From Saccharothrix sp. HUAS TT1 (GTDB taxonomy: Bacteria > Actinomycetota > Actinomycetes > Mycobacteriales > Pseudonocardiaceae): a stretch of DNA of 64,000 nt. Of this stretch, positions 56,801-64,000 are shown piece by piece. Both the position numbers and the translations under genes were made by a program. Under the pieces are notes generated by a model. It was not told where the DNA came from. It did not search any database and saw only the letters and a list, made by a program, of their open reading frames with translations. Positions within the stretch are counted from its first letter, which is position 1; every line of letters begins with the position of its first letter. The stretch covers positions 3,162,001 through 3,226,000 of the forward strand of contig NZ_CP160453.1 in the NCBI RefSeq assembly GCF_040744945.1, in the 5' to 3' direction.

Positions 56801-59800
56801 CACAGCCGCCCGGACGCCGACCTCGCGTGGACCACGCACGCCGTCGGCCACCTGGCGCTGGGCGGTCCCGCTCCGGCCGCGTTCGAGTCCGGCGACGTGG
56901 TGGAGGTGGCCGACGCGGCGGGGCACGAGCTGCACCCGGCGCTGCTGGAGGCGGCGGTCGGTCCCGGGTTCGCGCACCACTGGCGGTCGGTGCGGCTGCA
57001 CGCGGGCGGCGCGACGGCCCTGCGGGTCCGCCGGACCCGGACGCCGGACGGGGTCGCGGTCGACGCGGTCACCCCCGGCGGCACGCCGGTGCTGACGGTG
57101 GGCGCGGTGCGCACCCGGCCGGTGGTCGAGCCGGACCGGGGGCGGCCCCACGACTCGCTGTTCGGCACCGAGTGGACGCGGATCGTCGCGCCGGAGCCCG
57201 CGACGGCGGTGCGGTGGCGGACCCTCGGCCCCGACCAGGCCGACGCCGACGTGTCCGGTGTGGACGCCGTCGCGGTGCCGTTCGCGACGGGCGCCGAAGA
57301 CGCGCCGGCCGCCGTGCACCGGATGACGCGGGAGGCGTTGGCGTTCGTCCAGCGCTGGCTGGCGGACGACGGCCTGGCCGGCACCGCGCTGGTCGTGATC
57401 ACCCGGCGGGCGGTGGCCGCGGCCGGTGAGCCGCGCGACCCGGCCGCCGCGGCGGTGTGGGGCCTGGTCCGGTCGGCCCAGGCGGAGGCGCCGGGGCGGA
57501 TCGTGCTGGTCGACGTGGACCACCTGGCCGACCCCGGCACGTCCCGGCTGGACGCGGTGCTGGCCTCCGGCCAGGCCCAGGCGGCGGTCCGCAACGGCGA
57601 GGTGCTGGTGCCGAGGCTGACCCGGCTCGACCCGACCGACGACGGGGACGGGCCGCGGTGGGACGCCGGCGGCACCGTCCTGGTCACCGGTGGCACGGGC
57701 GCGCTCGGCGCCCTCGTCGCCCGCCACCTGGTCACCGCCCACGGCGTGCCCCGCCTGCTCCTCACCAGCCGCCGGGGCGCCGACAGCCCCGGCGCGGCCC
57801 GGCTCCGGGCGGAGCTGACCGCCCTCGGCGCGCACGTCGACGTCGTCGCCTGCGACGTCGGCGACCGCGACGCCGTCACCGGGCTCCTCGCCGCCATCCC
57901 GGCCGAGCACCCGCTGACCGGCGTCGTGCACACGGCGGGCGTCCTGGACGACGCCGTCATCGGCTCGCTCACCCCCGAGCGGCTGTCCGCCGTGCTCGCG
58001 CCCAAGGCCGACGCGGCCTGGCACCTGCACGAGGCGACCAGGCGCCTCGACCTCACCGCGTTCGTCCTGTTCTCCTCCATCGCGGGCGTCATCGGCGGGC
58101 CGGGGCAGGGCAACTACGCCGCCGCGAACGTCGCCCTCGACGCCCTCGCCGAGCACCGCGCCGCGCTCGGCCTCCCGGCGACGTCGATCGCCTGGGGCCT
58201 GTGGGCGGGCGTCGGCGGCCTCGGCGGGCACCTGGAGGAGGCCGACCTCAAGCGCATCGCCCGCACCGGGTTCCTGCCGGTGACCGCCGAGACCGGGCCC
58301 GGCCTGCTGGACGCGGCGCTGGCCAGTTGCGTCCCCGCGGTGGTCGCCACGCCGATCGACGTGCCGACCCTGCGGGCCCGGCCGGACCGGGCGCCCGCGA
58401 TCCTCTCCGGCCTCACCCGCGCCACCGCGCGGCCGAAGGCCGCCGACCGGGCGGACGCCGCCCCCGACCTGGCCGACCTGACCGGGGCCCGGCGCCGGGA
58501 GGCCGTGCTGGACGTGGTGCGCGCCGAGGCGGCGCAGGTGCTCGGCCACACCGCGGGCATCGAGCCCGACCGGAACCTGGCCGACCTCGGGTTCGACTCG
58601 CTCACCTCGGTCGAGCTGCGCAACCGGCTGGCCGCGGCCACCGGCCTGGCGCTGCCCGCCACGCTGGTGTTCGACCACCCCACGCCGGCCGCGCTCGCCG
58701 ACCACCTGCACGCGGGGATGGCCGAGGGGGAGGACCCCGCGGGAGCGGCCGACGAGGTCGACTACACCGCCGACATCGCGCTGGCCGACGACATCCGCCC
58801 GGCCGCCGAGGTCGTCCGGGTCGCGGTCGACCCGCGCGAGGTCTTCCTCACCGGCGCGACCGGCTTCCTGGGCGCCTTCCTGCTGCGCGACCTCCTCCGC
58901 GACACCGACGCCCGCGTGCACTGCCTCGTGCGCGCGGACAGCGAGGAGCAGGCCCGGGAAAAGCTCGACGCGAACCTCCGCTGGTACCAGGTGGACGTCG
59001 ACCGCTCCAGGGTGTCCGTCGTCGTCGGCGACCTGGCCGCGCCCCGCCTGGGGCTCACCGAGGAGCGGTTCGACGGGCTGGCCGCCGCGGTCGACGTCGT
59101 CTTCCACGCCGGCGCGACGGTCAACTGGCTGCGCTCCTACGACGAGCTGAAGGTCCCCAACGTGCGCGGCACCGAGGAGGTGCTGCGGCTGGCCGCGCGG
59201 CACCGCACGGTCCCCGTGCACCACGTGTCCACGGTCGGCGTGTTCCCGGCCGTGGTCGAACCGGGCGTGCCGCTCAAGGTCGGCGACCCGACCGGCCCGG
59301 CCGAAGCCCTGCCCAGCAACTACCTGCGCACCAAGTGGGTCGCCGAGCGGGTGGTCGACCTCGCCCGCGACCGCGGCCTGCCGGTCTCCGTCTACCGGGT
59401 GGACGTGATCTCCGGCGACCAGGACAACGGCGCCTGCCAGACGCGCGACTTCGTCTGGCTCGGGCTGAAGGGCCTGGTGCAGGCGCGGGCCGTGCCGGCG
59501 GGCCTGAAGGGCGCCGTGCACATGGTGCCGGTCGACTACGTCTCCGCGGGCATCACCGCGCTCGCCCGCCGGGAGCACGGCCGCACGTTCCACTTCCACA
59601 ACCCCGGCCACCAGGGCTTCGGCGACTTCGTGGAGCACCTGAGGACGTTGGGCTACCCGTTGCGCGAGGTGGACCGCGACGCCTTCCGCGCGCACGTGCG
59701 CGCCGACCGCGACAACGCCCTGCTGCCGCTGCTGGACGCGTTCGAGCTGATGGCCGCGGACAGCGACGCCTTCTACCCGCCCATCGACACCACCGAGACC

Positions 59801-59926
59801 GACGCGGCGCTGGAACCCGCCGGGGTGCGCTGCCCGGTCGTCGGGGAGGACCTGTTCGCCAAGTACGTCGACTTCTTCGTGCGCGCCGGGTACCTCCCGC
59901 CCGCCCCGTCGCGAACTCTGGATTGA
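53852..59926 (+). CDS. Type I polyketide synthase: extension module 4 with terminal thioester reductase
   Basis: 2024 residues. N-terminal docking helix ([19 protein letters not shown]), KS (Cys204), malonyl AT (Ser635 in GHSVGE; HAFH 734-737), a DH remnant (~905-1100), KR (GGTGALG, LDD, Tyr1422), ACP (Ser1583), then a thioester reductase (~1650-2015). In the DH, the segment holding the HxxxGxxxxP motif is deleted and the second-half Asp is Glu/absent. The reductase has [12 protein letters not shown] for NADPH, Thr1794 in STVGVF, and Tyr1824/Lys1828 in NYLRTKW. No thioesterase is present, so the chain should leave as an aldehyde (or alcohol), with the C3 hydroxyl kept. ATG 53852 has a GAGGAG-type Shine-Dalgarno. 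Confidence 0.95.
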   Translation: MSKEEKLVDYLKWVTADLQKARQRIAQLESGLEEPVAIVGMACRFPGGVRTPDDLWRLVADGGDAISPFPDDRGWDLERLYDEDPATPGTSYSRESGFLDRAGEFDAGFFGISPREALAMDPQQRVLLETAWEAFEDAGIDPAALRGDPVGVFVGAVEQTYLPLEGPEEFEGYLMTGKLGSVASGRVSYTFGFEGPAVTVDTACSSSLVALHLAVQSVRRGESTMALAGGATITATPGGFVDFARQRGLAPDGRCKSFAAAADGTSWSEGVGLLLVERLSDARRHGHRVLAVVRGSAVNQDGASNGLTAPNGPAQERVIRQALADAKLDVSDVDAVEAHGTGTRLGDPIEARALLATYGQGRTGEPLWLGSLKSNIGHAVAAAGVGGVIKVVQALRHGVLPRTLHVDEPTPMVDWSAGAVSLLTSTRPWPEVDRPRRAAVSAFGVSGTNAHVILEQPPASEPVAPALRTPTAVPWVFSAKTPDALRRQAGRLADVGGRPLDVAYSLTASRAALEHRAAVVSDDPAAALRAFAAGEGGPDVVTGSPAGGGLGLLFTGQGAQRAGMGSALAREFPVFAEVFEDVCSRFSGSVREVVGSGAGVDETGFAQPALFAFEVALFRLLESWGVRPDFVVGHSVGELAAAYAAGVWSLDDACAVVEARGELMQALPTGGAMFAVQASEDEVLPLVEGQLRLALAAVNGPNAVVISGDERAAGAVAARLAAAGRRTKRLAVSHAFHSPLMDPMLEAFRAVVRETTLEPARIPYISTVAGTGSWHSPDYWVEQVRRPVRFRDAVDALLAERVTTLLEVGPGPVLTAMAAQWVGEPAAALASVRADRPEPESVVTALAALHVRGAAVDWEAFYEGTGARRVDLPFYPFQRDRHWLTPPTADAAGLGLGRVDHPVLGTAVDVAGTGQTVLSGRLSPRDPASPAVLVEWALRAADEVGCTVVDELTVRTPLVVDRALQVQVVVEAAEADGRRPVAVHSRPDADLAWTTHAVGHLALGGPAPAAFESGDVVEVADAAGHELHPALLEAAVGPGFAHHWRSVRLHAGGATALRVRRTRTPDGVAVDAVTPGGTPVLTVGAVRTRPVVEPDRGRPHDSLFGTEWTRIVAPEPATAVRWRTLGPDQADADVSGVDAVAVPFATGAEDAPAAVHRMTREALAFVQRWLADDGLAGTALVVITRRAVAAAGEPRDPAAAAVWGLVRSAQAEAPGRIVLVDVDHLADPGTSRLDAVLASGQAQAAVRNGEVLVPRLTRLDPTDDGDGPRWDAGGTVLVTGGTGALGALVARHLVTAHGVPRLLLTSRRGADSPGAARLRAELTALGAHVDVVACDVGDRDAVTGLLAAIPAEHPLTGVVHTAGVLDDAVIGSLTPERLSAVLAPKADAAWHLHEATRRLDLTAFVLFSSIAGVIGGPGQGNYAAANVALDALAEHRAALGLPATSIAWGLWAGVGGLGGHLEEADLKRIARTGFLPVTAETGPGLLDAALASCVPAVVATPIDVPTLRARPDRAPAILSGLTRATARPKAADRADAAPDLADLTGARRREAVLDVVRAEAAQVLGHTAGIEPDRNLADLGFDSLTSVELRNRLAAATGLALPATLVFDHPTPAALADHLHAGMAEGEDPAGAADEVDYTADIALADDIRPAAEVVRVAVDPREVFLTGATGFLGAFLLRDLLRDTDARVHCLVRADSEEQAREKLDANLRWYQVDVDRSRVSVVVGDLAAPRLGLTEERFDGLAAAVDVVFHAGATVNWLRSYDELKVPNVRGTEEVLRLAARHRTVPVHHVSTVGVFPAVVEPGVPLKVGDPTGPAEALPSNYLRTKWVAERVVDLARDRGLPVSVYRVDVISGDQDNGACQTRDFVWLGLKGLVQARAVPAGLKGAVHMVPVDYVSAGITALARREHGRTFHFHNPGHQGFGDFVEHLRTLGYPLREVDRDAFRAHVRADRDNALLPLLDAFELMAADSDAFYPPIDTTETDAALEPAGVRCPVVGEDLFAKYVDFFVRAGYLPPAPSRTLD

Positions 59927-59933
59927 GGGGACC

Positions 59934-61508
59934 ATGACTGTCACCGATGAAGCGCCGCGCGACCTGCGCGCCCGCGTCGCCGAACTGCGCGCGTTGCGCG
60001 AGCAGGTCGAGCCGGGACCGCTCGCGAAGGCGTCGCGGGCGCAGCACGACCGCGGCAAGCTGACCGTGCGGGAACGCCTCGACCTGCTGTTCGACGAGGG
60101 CACGTTCCGCGAGATCGAACCGCTGCGCCGGCACCGGGCCACCGGGTTCGGCCTGGAGGACCGCCGGCCGCACACCGACGGCGTGGTCACCGGCTGGGGC
60201 CGCGTCCACGGCCGCACCGCGTTCGTCTACGCGCACGACTTCCGCATCTTCGGCGGGTCGCTCGGCGAGGCGCACGCCGAGAAGATCCACAAGGTGATGG
60301 ACCTCGCCGAGTCGGCGGGCGCGCCCATCATCAGCCTCAGCGACGGCGCGGGCGCGCGCATCCAGGAGGGCGTCTCCGCGCTCGCGGGCTACGGCGGCAT
60401 CTTCCGCCGCAACGTCCGGGCGTCCGGGGTGATCCCGCAGATCAGCGTGATGCTCGGGCCGTGCGCGGGCGGCGCGACGTACTCGCCCGCGCTGACCGAC
60501 TTCGTGTTCATGGTGCGCGGGATCTCGCAGATGTTCATCACCGGGCCGGACGTGGTGCGGTCGGTGACCGGCGAGGACATCACGCACGAGCAGCTGGGCG
60601 GCGCGGACGCGCACGCCGGCGTGTCGGGCGCGGCGCAGTTCCTCTACGACGACGAGGTCGAGTGCCTGGCCGACGTCCGGCACCTGGTGTCGATGCTGCC
60701 CGCGAACAACCGCGAGCTGCCACCGGTCGTGGCGCCGGACGACCCGGCCGACCGGGAGAACACCGCGCTGCTCGACCTCGTGCCCGCCGACCCGAACCGG
60801 GCCTACGACATGCGCGCGGTGATCGAGGACGTCGTGGACGACGGCGACCTGTTCGAGGTGCACGCCAACTGGGCGACCAACATCGTCTGCGGCCTCGCCC
60901 GGCTCGACGGGCACGTGGTCGGCATCGTGGCCAACCAACCGGCCTCCCTCGCGGGCGTGCTCGACATCCACGCCTCGGAGAAGGCGGCGCGGTTCGTGCA
61001 GACGTGCGACTCGTTCAGCATCCCGCTGGTGACGCTGGTCGACGTGCCCGGCTTCCTGCCGGGTCGCGAGCAGGAGCACGGCGGGATCATCCGGCACGGC
61101 GCGAAGCTGCTCTACGCGTACTGCGCGGCGACCGTGCCCCGCATCCAGGTGATCCTGCGTAAGGCTTACGGCGGCGCGTACATCGTGATGGACTCCCGGT
61201 CGATCGGCGCCGACCTGTCGTTCGCCTGGCCCATCAACGAGATCGCGGTGATGGGCGCCGAGGGCGCGGCGAACGTCGTGTTCCGCCGCGAGATCGCCAC
61301 CGCCCCCGACCCGGAGGTGGCGCGGGCGCAGCGGATCAAGGAGTACCAGCGCGAGCTGGTGCACCCGTACTACGCGGCCGAGCGCGGTCTGGTCGACGAC
61401 GTCATCGACCCGGCGCACACCCGGTCCACGCTGATCGACGCGCTGGCCGTGCTGCGCGCCAAGCGCGTCGACCTCCCGTCCCGCAAGCACGGGAACCCGC
61501 CGACGTGA
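59934..61508 (+). CDS. Acyl-CoA carboxylase carboxyltransferase (beta) subunit
   Basis: 524 residues of the PccB/AccB type. Crotonase-fold oxyanion motifs: SDGAGARIQEGV, then GPCAGGATYSPALTDF in the N-half, and FLPGREQEHGGIIRHGAKLLYAY with RKAYGGAYIVMDSRSIGAD in the C-half. Ile417 (GGAYIVM) occupies the position that is Ile in acetyl/propionyl-accepting AccB and Asp in propionyl-specific PccB (recalled from S. coelicolor work, residue 422). This favours malonyl-CoA formation, matching the all-malonyl PKS. It needs a biotinylated alpha subunit, not encoded here. ATG 59934 follows the PKS stop by seven bases with GAGGGG, so it is in the same operon. Confidence 0.94.
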   Translation: MTVTDEAPRDLRARVAELRALREQVEPGPLAKASRAQHDRGKLTVRERLDLLFDEGTFREIEPLRRHRATGFGLEDRRPHTDGVVTGWGRVHGRTAFVYAHDFRIFGGSLGEAHAEKIHKVMDLAESAGAPIISLSDGAGARIQEGVSALAGYGGIFRRNVRASGVIPQISVMLGPCAGGATYSPALTDFVFMVRGISQMFITGPDVVRSVTGEDITHEQLGGADAHAGVSGAAQFLYDDEVECLADVRHLVSMLPANNRELPPVVAPDDPADRENTALLDLVPADPNRAYDMRAVIEDVVDDGDLFEVHANWATNIVCGLARLDGHVVGIVANQPASLAGVLDIHASEKAARFVQTCDSFSIPLVTLVDVPGFLPGREQEHGGIIRHGAKLLYAYCAATVPRIQVILRKAYGGAYIVMDSRSIGADLSFAWPINEIAVMGAEGAANVVFRREIATAPDPEVARAQRIKEYQRELVHPYYAAERGLVDDVIDPAHTRSTLIDALAVLRAKRVDLPSRKHGNPPT

Positions 61509-61687
61509 CGGGCGCGCCGTTCCTGCGGGTGGACCGCGGCGAGCCCAGCCCCGAGGAGCTGGCGGCCGTCGCGGTCGCCCTGCACGCCCTGCACGCCCTG
61601 TCGCGTGCCGAGAAGACCGCACCGCCACCCACTTCCGCGTCCACGTGGACCGCGAAGCCCTACCGCGCGCCCGGCGCGTGGAACTGA
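61505..61687 (+). CDS. Acyl-CoA carboxylase epsilon subunit
   Basis: 60 residues. LRVDRGEPSPEELAAVAVALHAL followed by a Pro/Ser linker and a C-terminal W...RAPGAW motif are the marks of the small actinobacterial ACC epsilon family, which stimulates the alpha-beta complex. GTG 61505 overlaps the beta-subunit stop by four bases. Confidence 0.88.
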   Translation: MTGAPFLRVDRGEPSPEELAAVAVALHALHALSRAEKTAPPPTSASTWTAKPYRAPGAWN

Positions 61688-61714
61688 TGTCCCTCCCAGG
61701 AGAAGAGGTCTCCG

Positions 61715-63262
61715 GTGACCGCCGTCCACAGTGAACGTGAACTCGCCGAACCGCACCTGCTCGGGTGGTTGTCGAGCATCGGCCTGGACGTCGAGTACGT
61801 CCGGGCCGAGGGGAACACGCTCTACCGGCGCGCCGAAGACGGTCGCGAGGTGCCGGTGCTCGACTTCGCGGGCGGCTACGGCTCGTTGATGCTCGGGCAC
61901 AACCACCCCGCGATCGTGGCGCGCGCCCGGGAGCTGCTGGCCGCGGGGACGCCGATCCACGCCCAGTTCTCCCGGCACCCGTACGCCAACGAGGTGGCCA
62001 ACCGGCTCAACCGGATCATCCGGCGCGAGCTGGACGACGACGAGGCGTTCTCGGCGATCTTCGCCAACAGCGGCGCGGAGGCCGTCGAAGCGGCGATCAA
62101 GCACGCCGAGCTGGACCGCGTGCTGCGCGCGGCCGAGCTGATGGCCGACGTCGAGGCCAACCTGGCGGCGTTGTCCGGCCCGATCGCGGCGAGCGCGCAC
62201 GAGCGGGTCGGCAGCACGCCCGCGTCCGGGCGGGCCGGGCTGCTGGCCGCGATCGCCCGGCACAACGCCGAGGTCACCGCCCGCCCGCCGGTGTTCCTGA
62301 CGCTGGAGGGCTCGTTCCACGGGAAGCTGGCGGGCAGCGTGCAGCTCACCCACAACGCCGACTACCGCACGCCGTTCGCGGCGCTCGCGGCGCAGGCGCG
62401 GTTCGTGCCGCTCGACCGGCCCGGCGCGGCGAAGGCCGTCGCGGACGAGGTGCGCGCGACCGTGCTGGACGTCGTGGTCGAGGGCGGCGAGGCGCGGGTG
62501 GTCGAGCGCGACTACCCGGTGGTCGCCGCGTTCCTGGTGGAACCCATCCAGGGCGAGGGCGGCATCAAGGTGGTGTCCGCCGAGCTGGCGGGCGAGATCC
62601 AGCAGGTGTGCGCCGACCTCGGCGCGCCGGTCGTGGTCGACGAGATCCAGAGCGGCATGGGCCGGTCCGGCGCGTTCCTGGCGAGTTCGCTGGTGGGGCT
62701 GCGCGGCGACTACTACGCGCTGGCCAAGAGCCTCGGCGGCGGTGTGGCGAAGGCGTCGGTGCTGCTGGTGCGCGAATCGCGGTACCGGCCCGACTTCGAG
62801 CTGGTGCACAGCTCGACGTTCGCGAAGGACGCGTTCTCCTGCCACATCGCGGCGACGGTGCTGGACCTGCTGGAGGCCGACGACGGCCGGGCCTACCGGC
62901 AGGCGGCGGAACTGGGCGGGAAGCTGACGGCCGCGCTGCGCGCCGTGCGATCGGACTACCCGGACGTCGTGAAGGACGTGCGCGGCCGGGGCCTGATGCT
63001 GGGGCTGGAGTTCCACTCGCAGGTCGGGGCGGCGTCACCGTCGATCCGCGCGAACGCGGGCCTGCTCGGCTACGTGATCGCCGGCTACCTGCTCCAGGCC
63101 CACGACATCCGCACCTTCCCGACCGCGAGCGCCGTGACCACGCTGCGGTTCGAACCGTCGATCCTGCTGACCGACGCCGAGATCGGCAGCCTGGACGCCG
63201 CCCTCCGCGCGGTGTGCGAGATCCTGCGCGCCCAGCCGGACGGGGGGTTCGCGACGTCCTGA
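61715..63262 (+). CDS. Class III PLP-dependent aminotransferase
   Basis: 515 residues, fold type I. Landmarks: DFAGGYGSLMLGHNHP, FANSGAEAVEAAIKHA (PLP phosphate), LEGSFHGKLAGS, the Asp contact VVVDEIQSGMGRSG, the Schiff-base Lys in YYALAKSLGGGVAKAS, and ELVHSSTFAKDAFSC. Longer than typical omega-aminotransferases (~430-460). It has an insertion after residue ~140 (MADVEANLAALSGPIAASAHERV), possibly a substrate lid. Position at the end of the PKS operon implies transamination of the reductively released polyketide aldehyde to a primary amine. GTG 61715 has an AGGAGAAGAGG Shine-Dalgarno. Confidence 0.92.
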   Translation: MTAVHSERELAEPHLLGWLSSIGLDVEYVRAEGNTLYRRAEDGREVPVLDFAGGYGSLMLGHNHPAIVARARELLAAGTPIHAQFSRHPYANEVANRLNRIIRRELDDDEAFSAIFANSGAEAVEAAIKHAELDRVLRAAELMADVEANLAALSGPIAASAHERVGSTPASGRAGLLAAIARHNAEVTARPPVFLTLEGSFHGKLAGSVQLTHNADYRTPFAALAAQARFVPLDRPGAAKAVADEVRATVLDVVVEGGEARVVERDYPVVAAFLVEPIQGEGGIKVVSAELAGEIQQVCADLGAPVVVDEIQSGMGRSGAFLASSLVGLRGDYYALAKSLGGGVAKASVLLVRESRYRPDFELVHSSTFAKDAFSCHIAATVLDLLEADDGRAYRQAAELGGKLTAALRAVRSDYPDVVKDVRGRGLMLGLEFHSQVGAASPSIRANAGLLGYVIAGYLLQAHDIRTFPTASAVTTLRFEPSILLTDAEIGSLDAALRAVCEILRAQPDGGFATS

Positions 63263-64000
63263 CCGCGGCCCGGCCCCTTCCGCGCGCCGGGAGGGGCCGG
63301 CCCCGGCCCCGGCCACCGCCCGCACCGAGCGGATGTGGCTGACCAGGAACTCGCGGTGCCCGCCGCACGGCCCGCAGTCGGCCTTCAGGTTGCCCGCCGC
63401 GTGGTCCACCGGCGTGATGACGTGCTTCACCGTGGTCCGCGGGCCGCTCGCCACCGCGATCTCCACCGACGTCCGGCTCACCAGCGCGTCCGCCAGCAGC
63501 ACGACCTCCGAGTCGCGCAGCACCAGCGACTGGTCCCGCAGCAGCCGCACCGCGCCGACCCGCTGCGACTCCGCCGGCGGCAGCACGAACGTCGGCCGCG
63601 GCCGTTCCCGCTCCACCAGCGCCGCCGCCAGCTTCGCCAGCTCCTGCCCGGTCAGCGGCGCCCTCCACCCGTCGACGCCCACCCGTACCACCGGCGGTGG
63701 CGGCTCGGCCCGGCGCCGGGGCGCCCGCTCGATCACCGCCGCGCCGTCCGCGCCGGCCGTCGTCGGCGCGTAACCGGCCGCCCGCAACAGCGCCAACGTC
63801 TCGCCGACGGGCTTCGCCGACGCCAGCACCGTCGGACCCAGCGGCTGCAGCGACAGCGGCGCCAACGACCGGTGCCGGGCGATCTCGCCGAGCAGCACCG
63901 GGTCCTCGGTCCGCACGCAGCACGCCACCGGCGTCACCGTGATCCGCCCGTGCTGCCGCGCCACCTCTCGGACCAGGTGCTCCAAGGTCGGCGGCACGCC
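63035..64000 (-). CDS. Helicase-associated (XPB/Ssl2-like, Helicase_C_3 type) protein, C-terminal part
   Basis: The gene enters from the right edge; about 320 residues are visible. HLVREVARQHGRITVTPVACCVRTEDPVLLGEIA followed by LQPLGPTVLASAKPVGETLALLRAAGYAP resembles the C-terminal domain of large actinobacterial proteins annotated as helicase-associated. A Pro/Arg-rich linker and a second region ending KADCGPCGGHREFLVSHIRSVRAV follow. Plausible protein sequence ends near 63330. The frame stays open to 63035, overlapping the aminotransferase 3' end by about 228 bp, so the true C-terminus may be a readthrough tail or hide a sequence error. It is not part of the biosynthetic cluster. Confidence 0.55.
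   Translation of the reverse strand, partial: GVPPTLEHLVREVARQHGRITVTPVACCVRTEDPVLLGEIARHRSLAPLSLQPLGPTVLASAKPVGETLALLRAAGYAPTTAGADGAAVIERAPRRRAEPPPPVVRVGVDGWRAPLTGQELAKLAAALVERERPRPTFVLPPAESQRVGAVRLLRDQSLVLRDSEVVLLADALVSRTSVEIAVASGPRTTVKHVITPVDHAAGNLKADCGPCGGHREFLVSHIRSVRAVAGAGAGPSRRAEGAGPRSGRREPPVRLGAQDLAHRAEGGVQAADLGVGQQDRRFEPQRGHGARGREGADVVGLEQVAGDHVAEQARVRADRR
63268..63302. terminator. Hairpin after the PKS-aminotransferase operon
   Basis: CGGCCCC (63271-63277) pairs with GGGGCCG (63293-63299) around a GC-rich loop, with further pairing on both sides. It lies just after the aminotransferase stop. Weaker than the other hairpins in the window. Confidence 0.5.

Noticed and set aside
58840..59926. 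Type I thioesterase at the end of the PKS
   Set aside because: The C-terminal domain has TGATGFLG and Y-x3-K, an NADPH-dependent reductase, and no GxSxG hydrolase motif.

Overview
The window is a high-GC (about 74% by eye) actinobacterial chromosome segment. Strong G/C preference at third codon positions, many GTG starts, apparently leaderless genes, the trpE / TIGR02234-like membrane protein / trpC-trpB-trpA / lgt order and a Tat/mycothiol-type gene repertoire all fit the Pseudonocardiales (Saccharothrix, Actinosynnema or Lentzea-like). The genus is an inference; no rRNA or tRNA lies in the window.

Positions 1-19345 are mostly housekeeping. A truncated TetR-type regulator gene is divergent from the tryptophan genes (trpE, a small membrane protein, trpC, trpB, trpA). 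A Uma2-family gene sits between trpA and lgt. Next come a response regulator and a histidine kinase separated by a convergent secreted AMIN-like protein, a small secreted SH3-like protein, a block of degenerate ~52-bp repeats, a TAXI-type solute-binding lipoprotein, a DctA-type dicarboxylate symporter, and the glutamate synthase pair gltB-gltD closed by a strong terminator.

Positions 19502-63262 look like one biosynthetic gene cluster. Its core is three modular type I polyketide synthases (35636-59926): a KSQ-AT-ACP loading module, two KS-AT-DH-KR-ACP modules, and two modules whose DH domains have lost their catalytic residues. The last module ends in an NADPH-dependent thioester reductase instead of a thioesterase. 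All five AT domains carry malonyl-type motifs. An acyl-CoA carboxylase beta subunit with its epsilon subunit (malonyl-CoA supply) and a class III aminotransferase follow directly. The predicted route is a C10 polyketide released as an aldehyde, transaminated to a primary amine and, if the C5 ketone survives, closed to a six-membered cyclic imine carrying a pentadienyl side chain. That is the logic of piperidine/cyclic-imine polyketide alkaloids (coelimycin, streptazone, abikoviromycin families). Tailoring candidates are a cytochrome P450 with its own ferredoxin, a two-component flavin monooxygenase (oxygenase at 24843, reductase at 33719), two paralogous Tat-targeted amine oxidases, two SnoaL-like proteins and two DinB/maleylpyruvate-isomerase-like proteins. 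An MFS exporter is present.

Cluster regulators are an ECF sigma factor with a C-terminal SnoaL-like domain, a large SARP with two TTA codons and decayed cyclase/ATPase regions, and a GlxA/AraC-type regulator. The most striking non-coding signal is a pair of ~70-bp dyad elements, 21976-22043 (upstream of the sigma gene) and 32695-32768 (upstream of the exporter). They share sequence, spacing and symmetry, and each looks like two divergent promoters. Long GC-rich hairpins separate most transcription units in the cluster. The window ends inside a helicase-associated protein gene on the minus strand.
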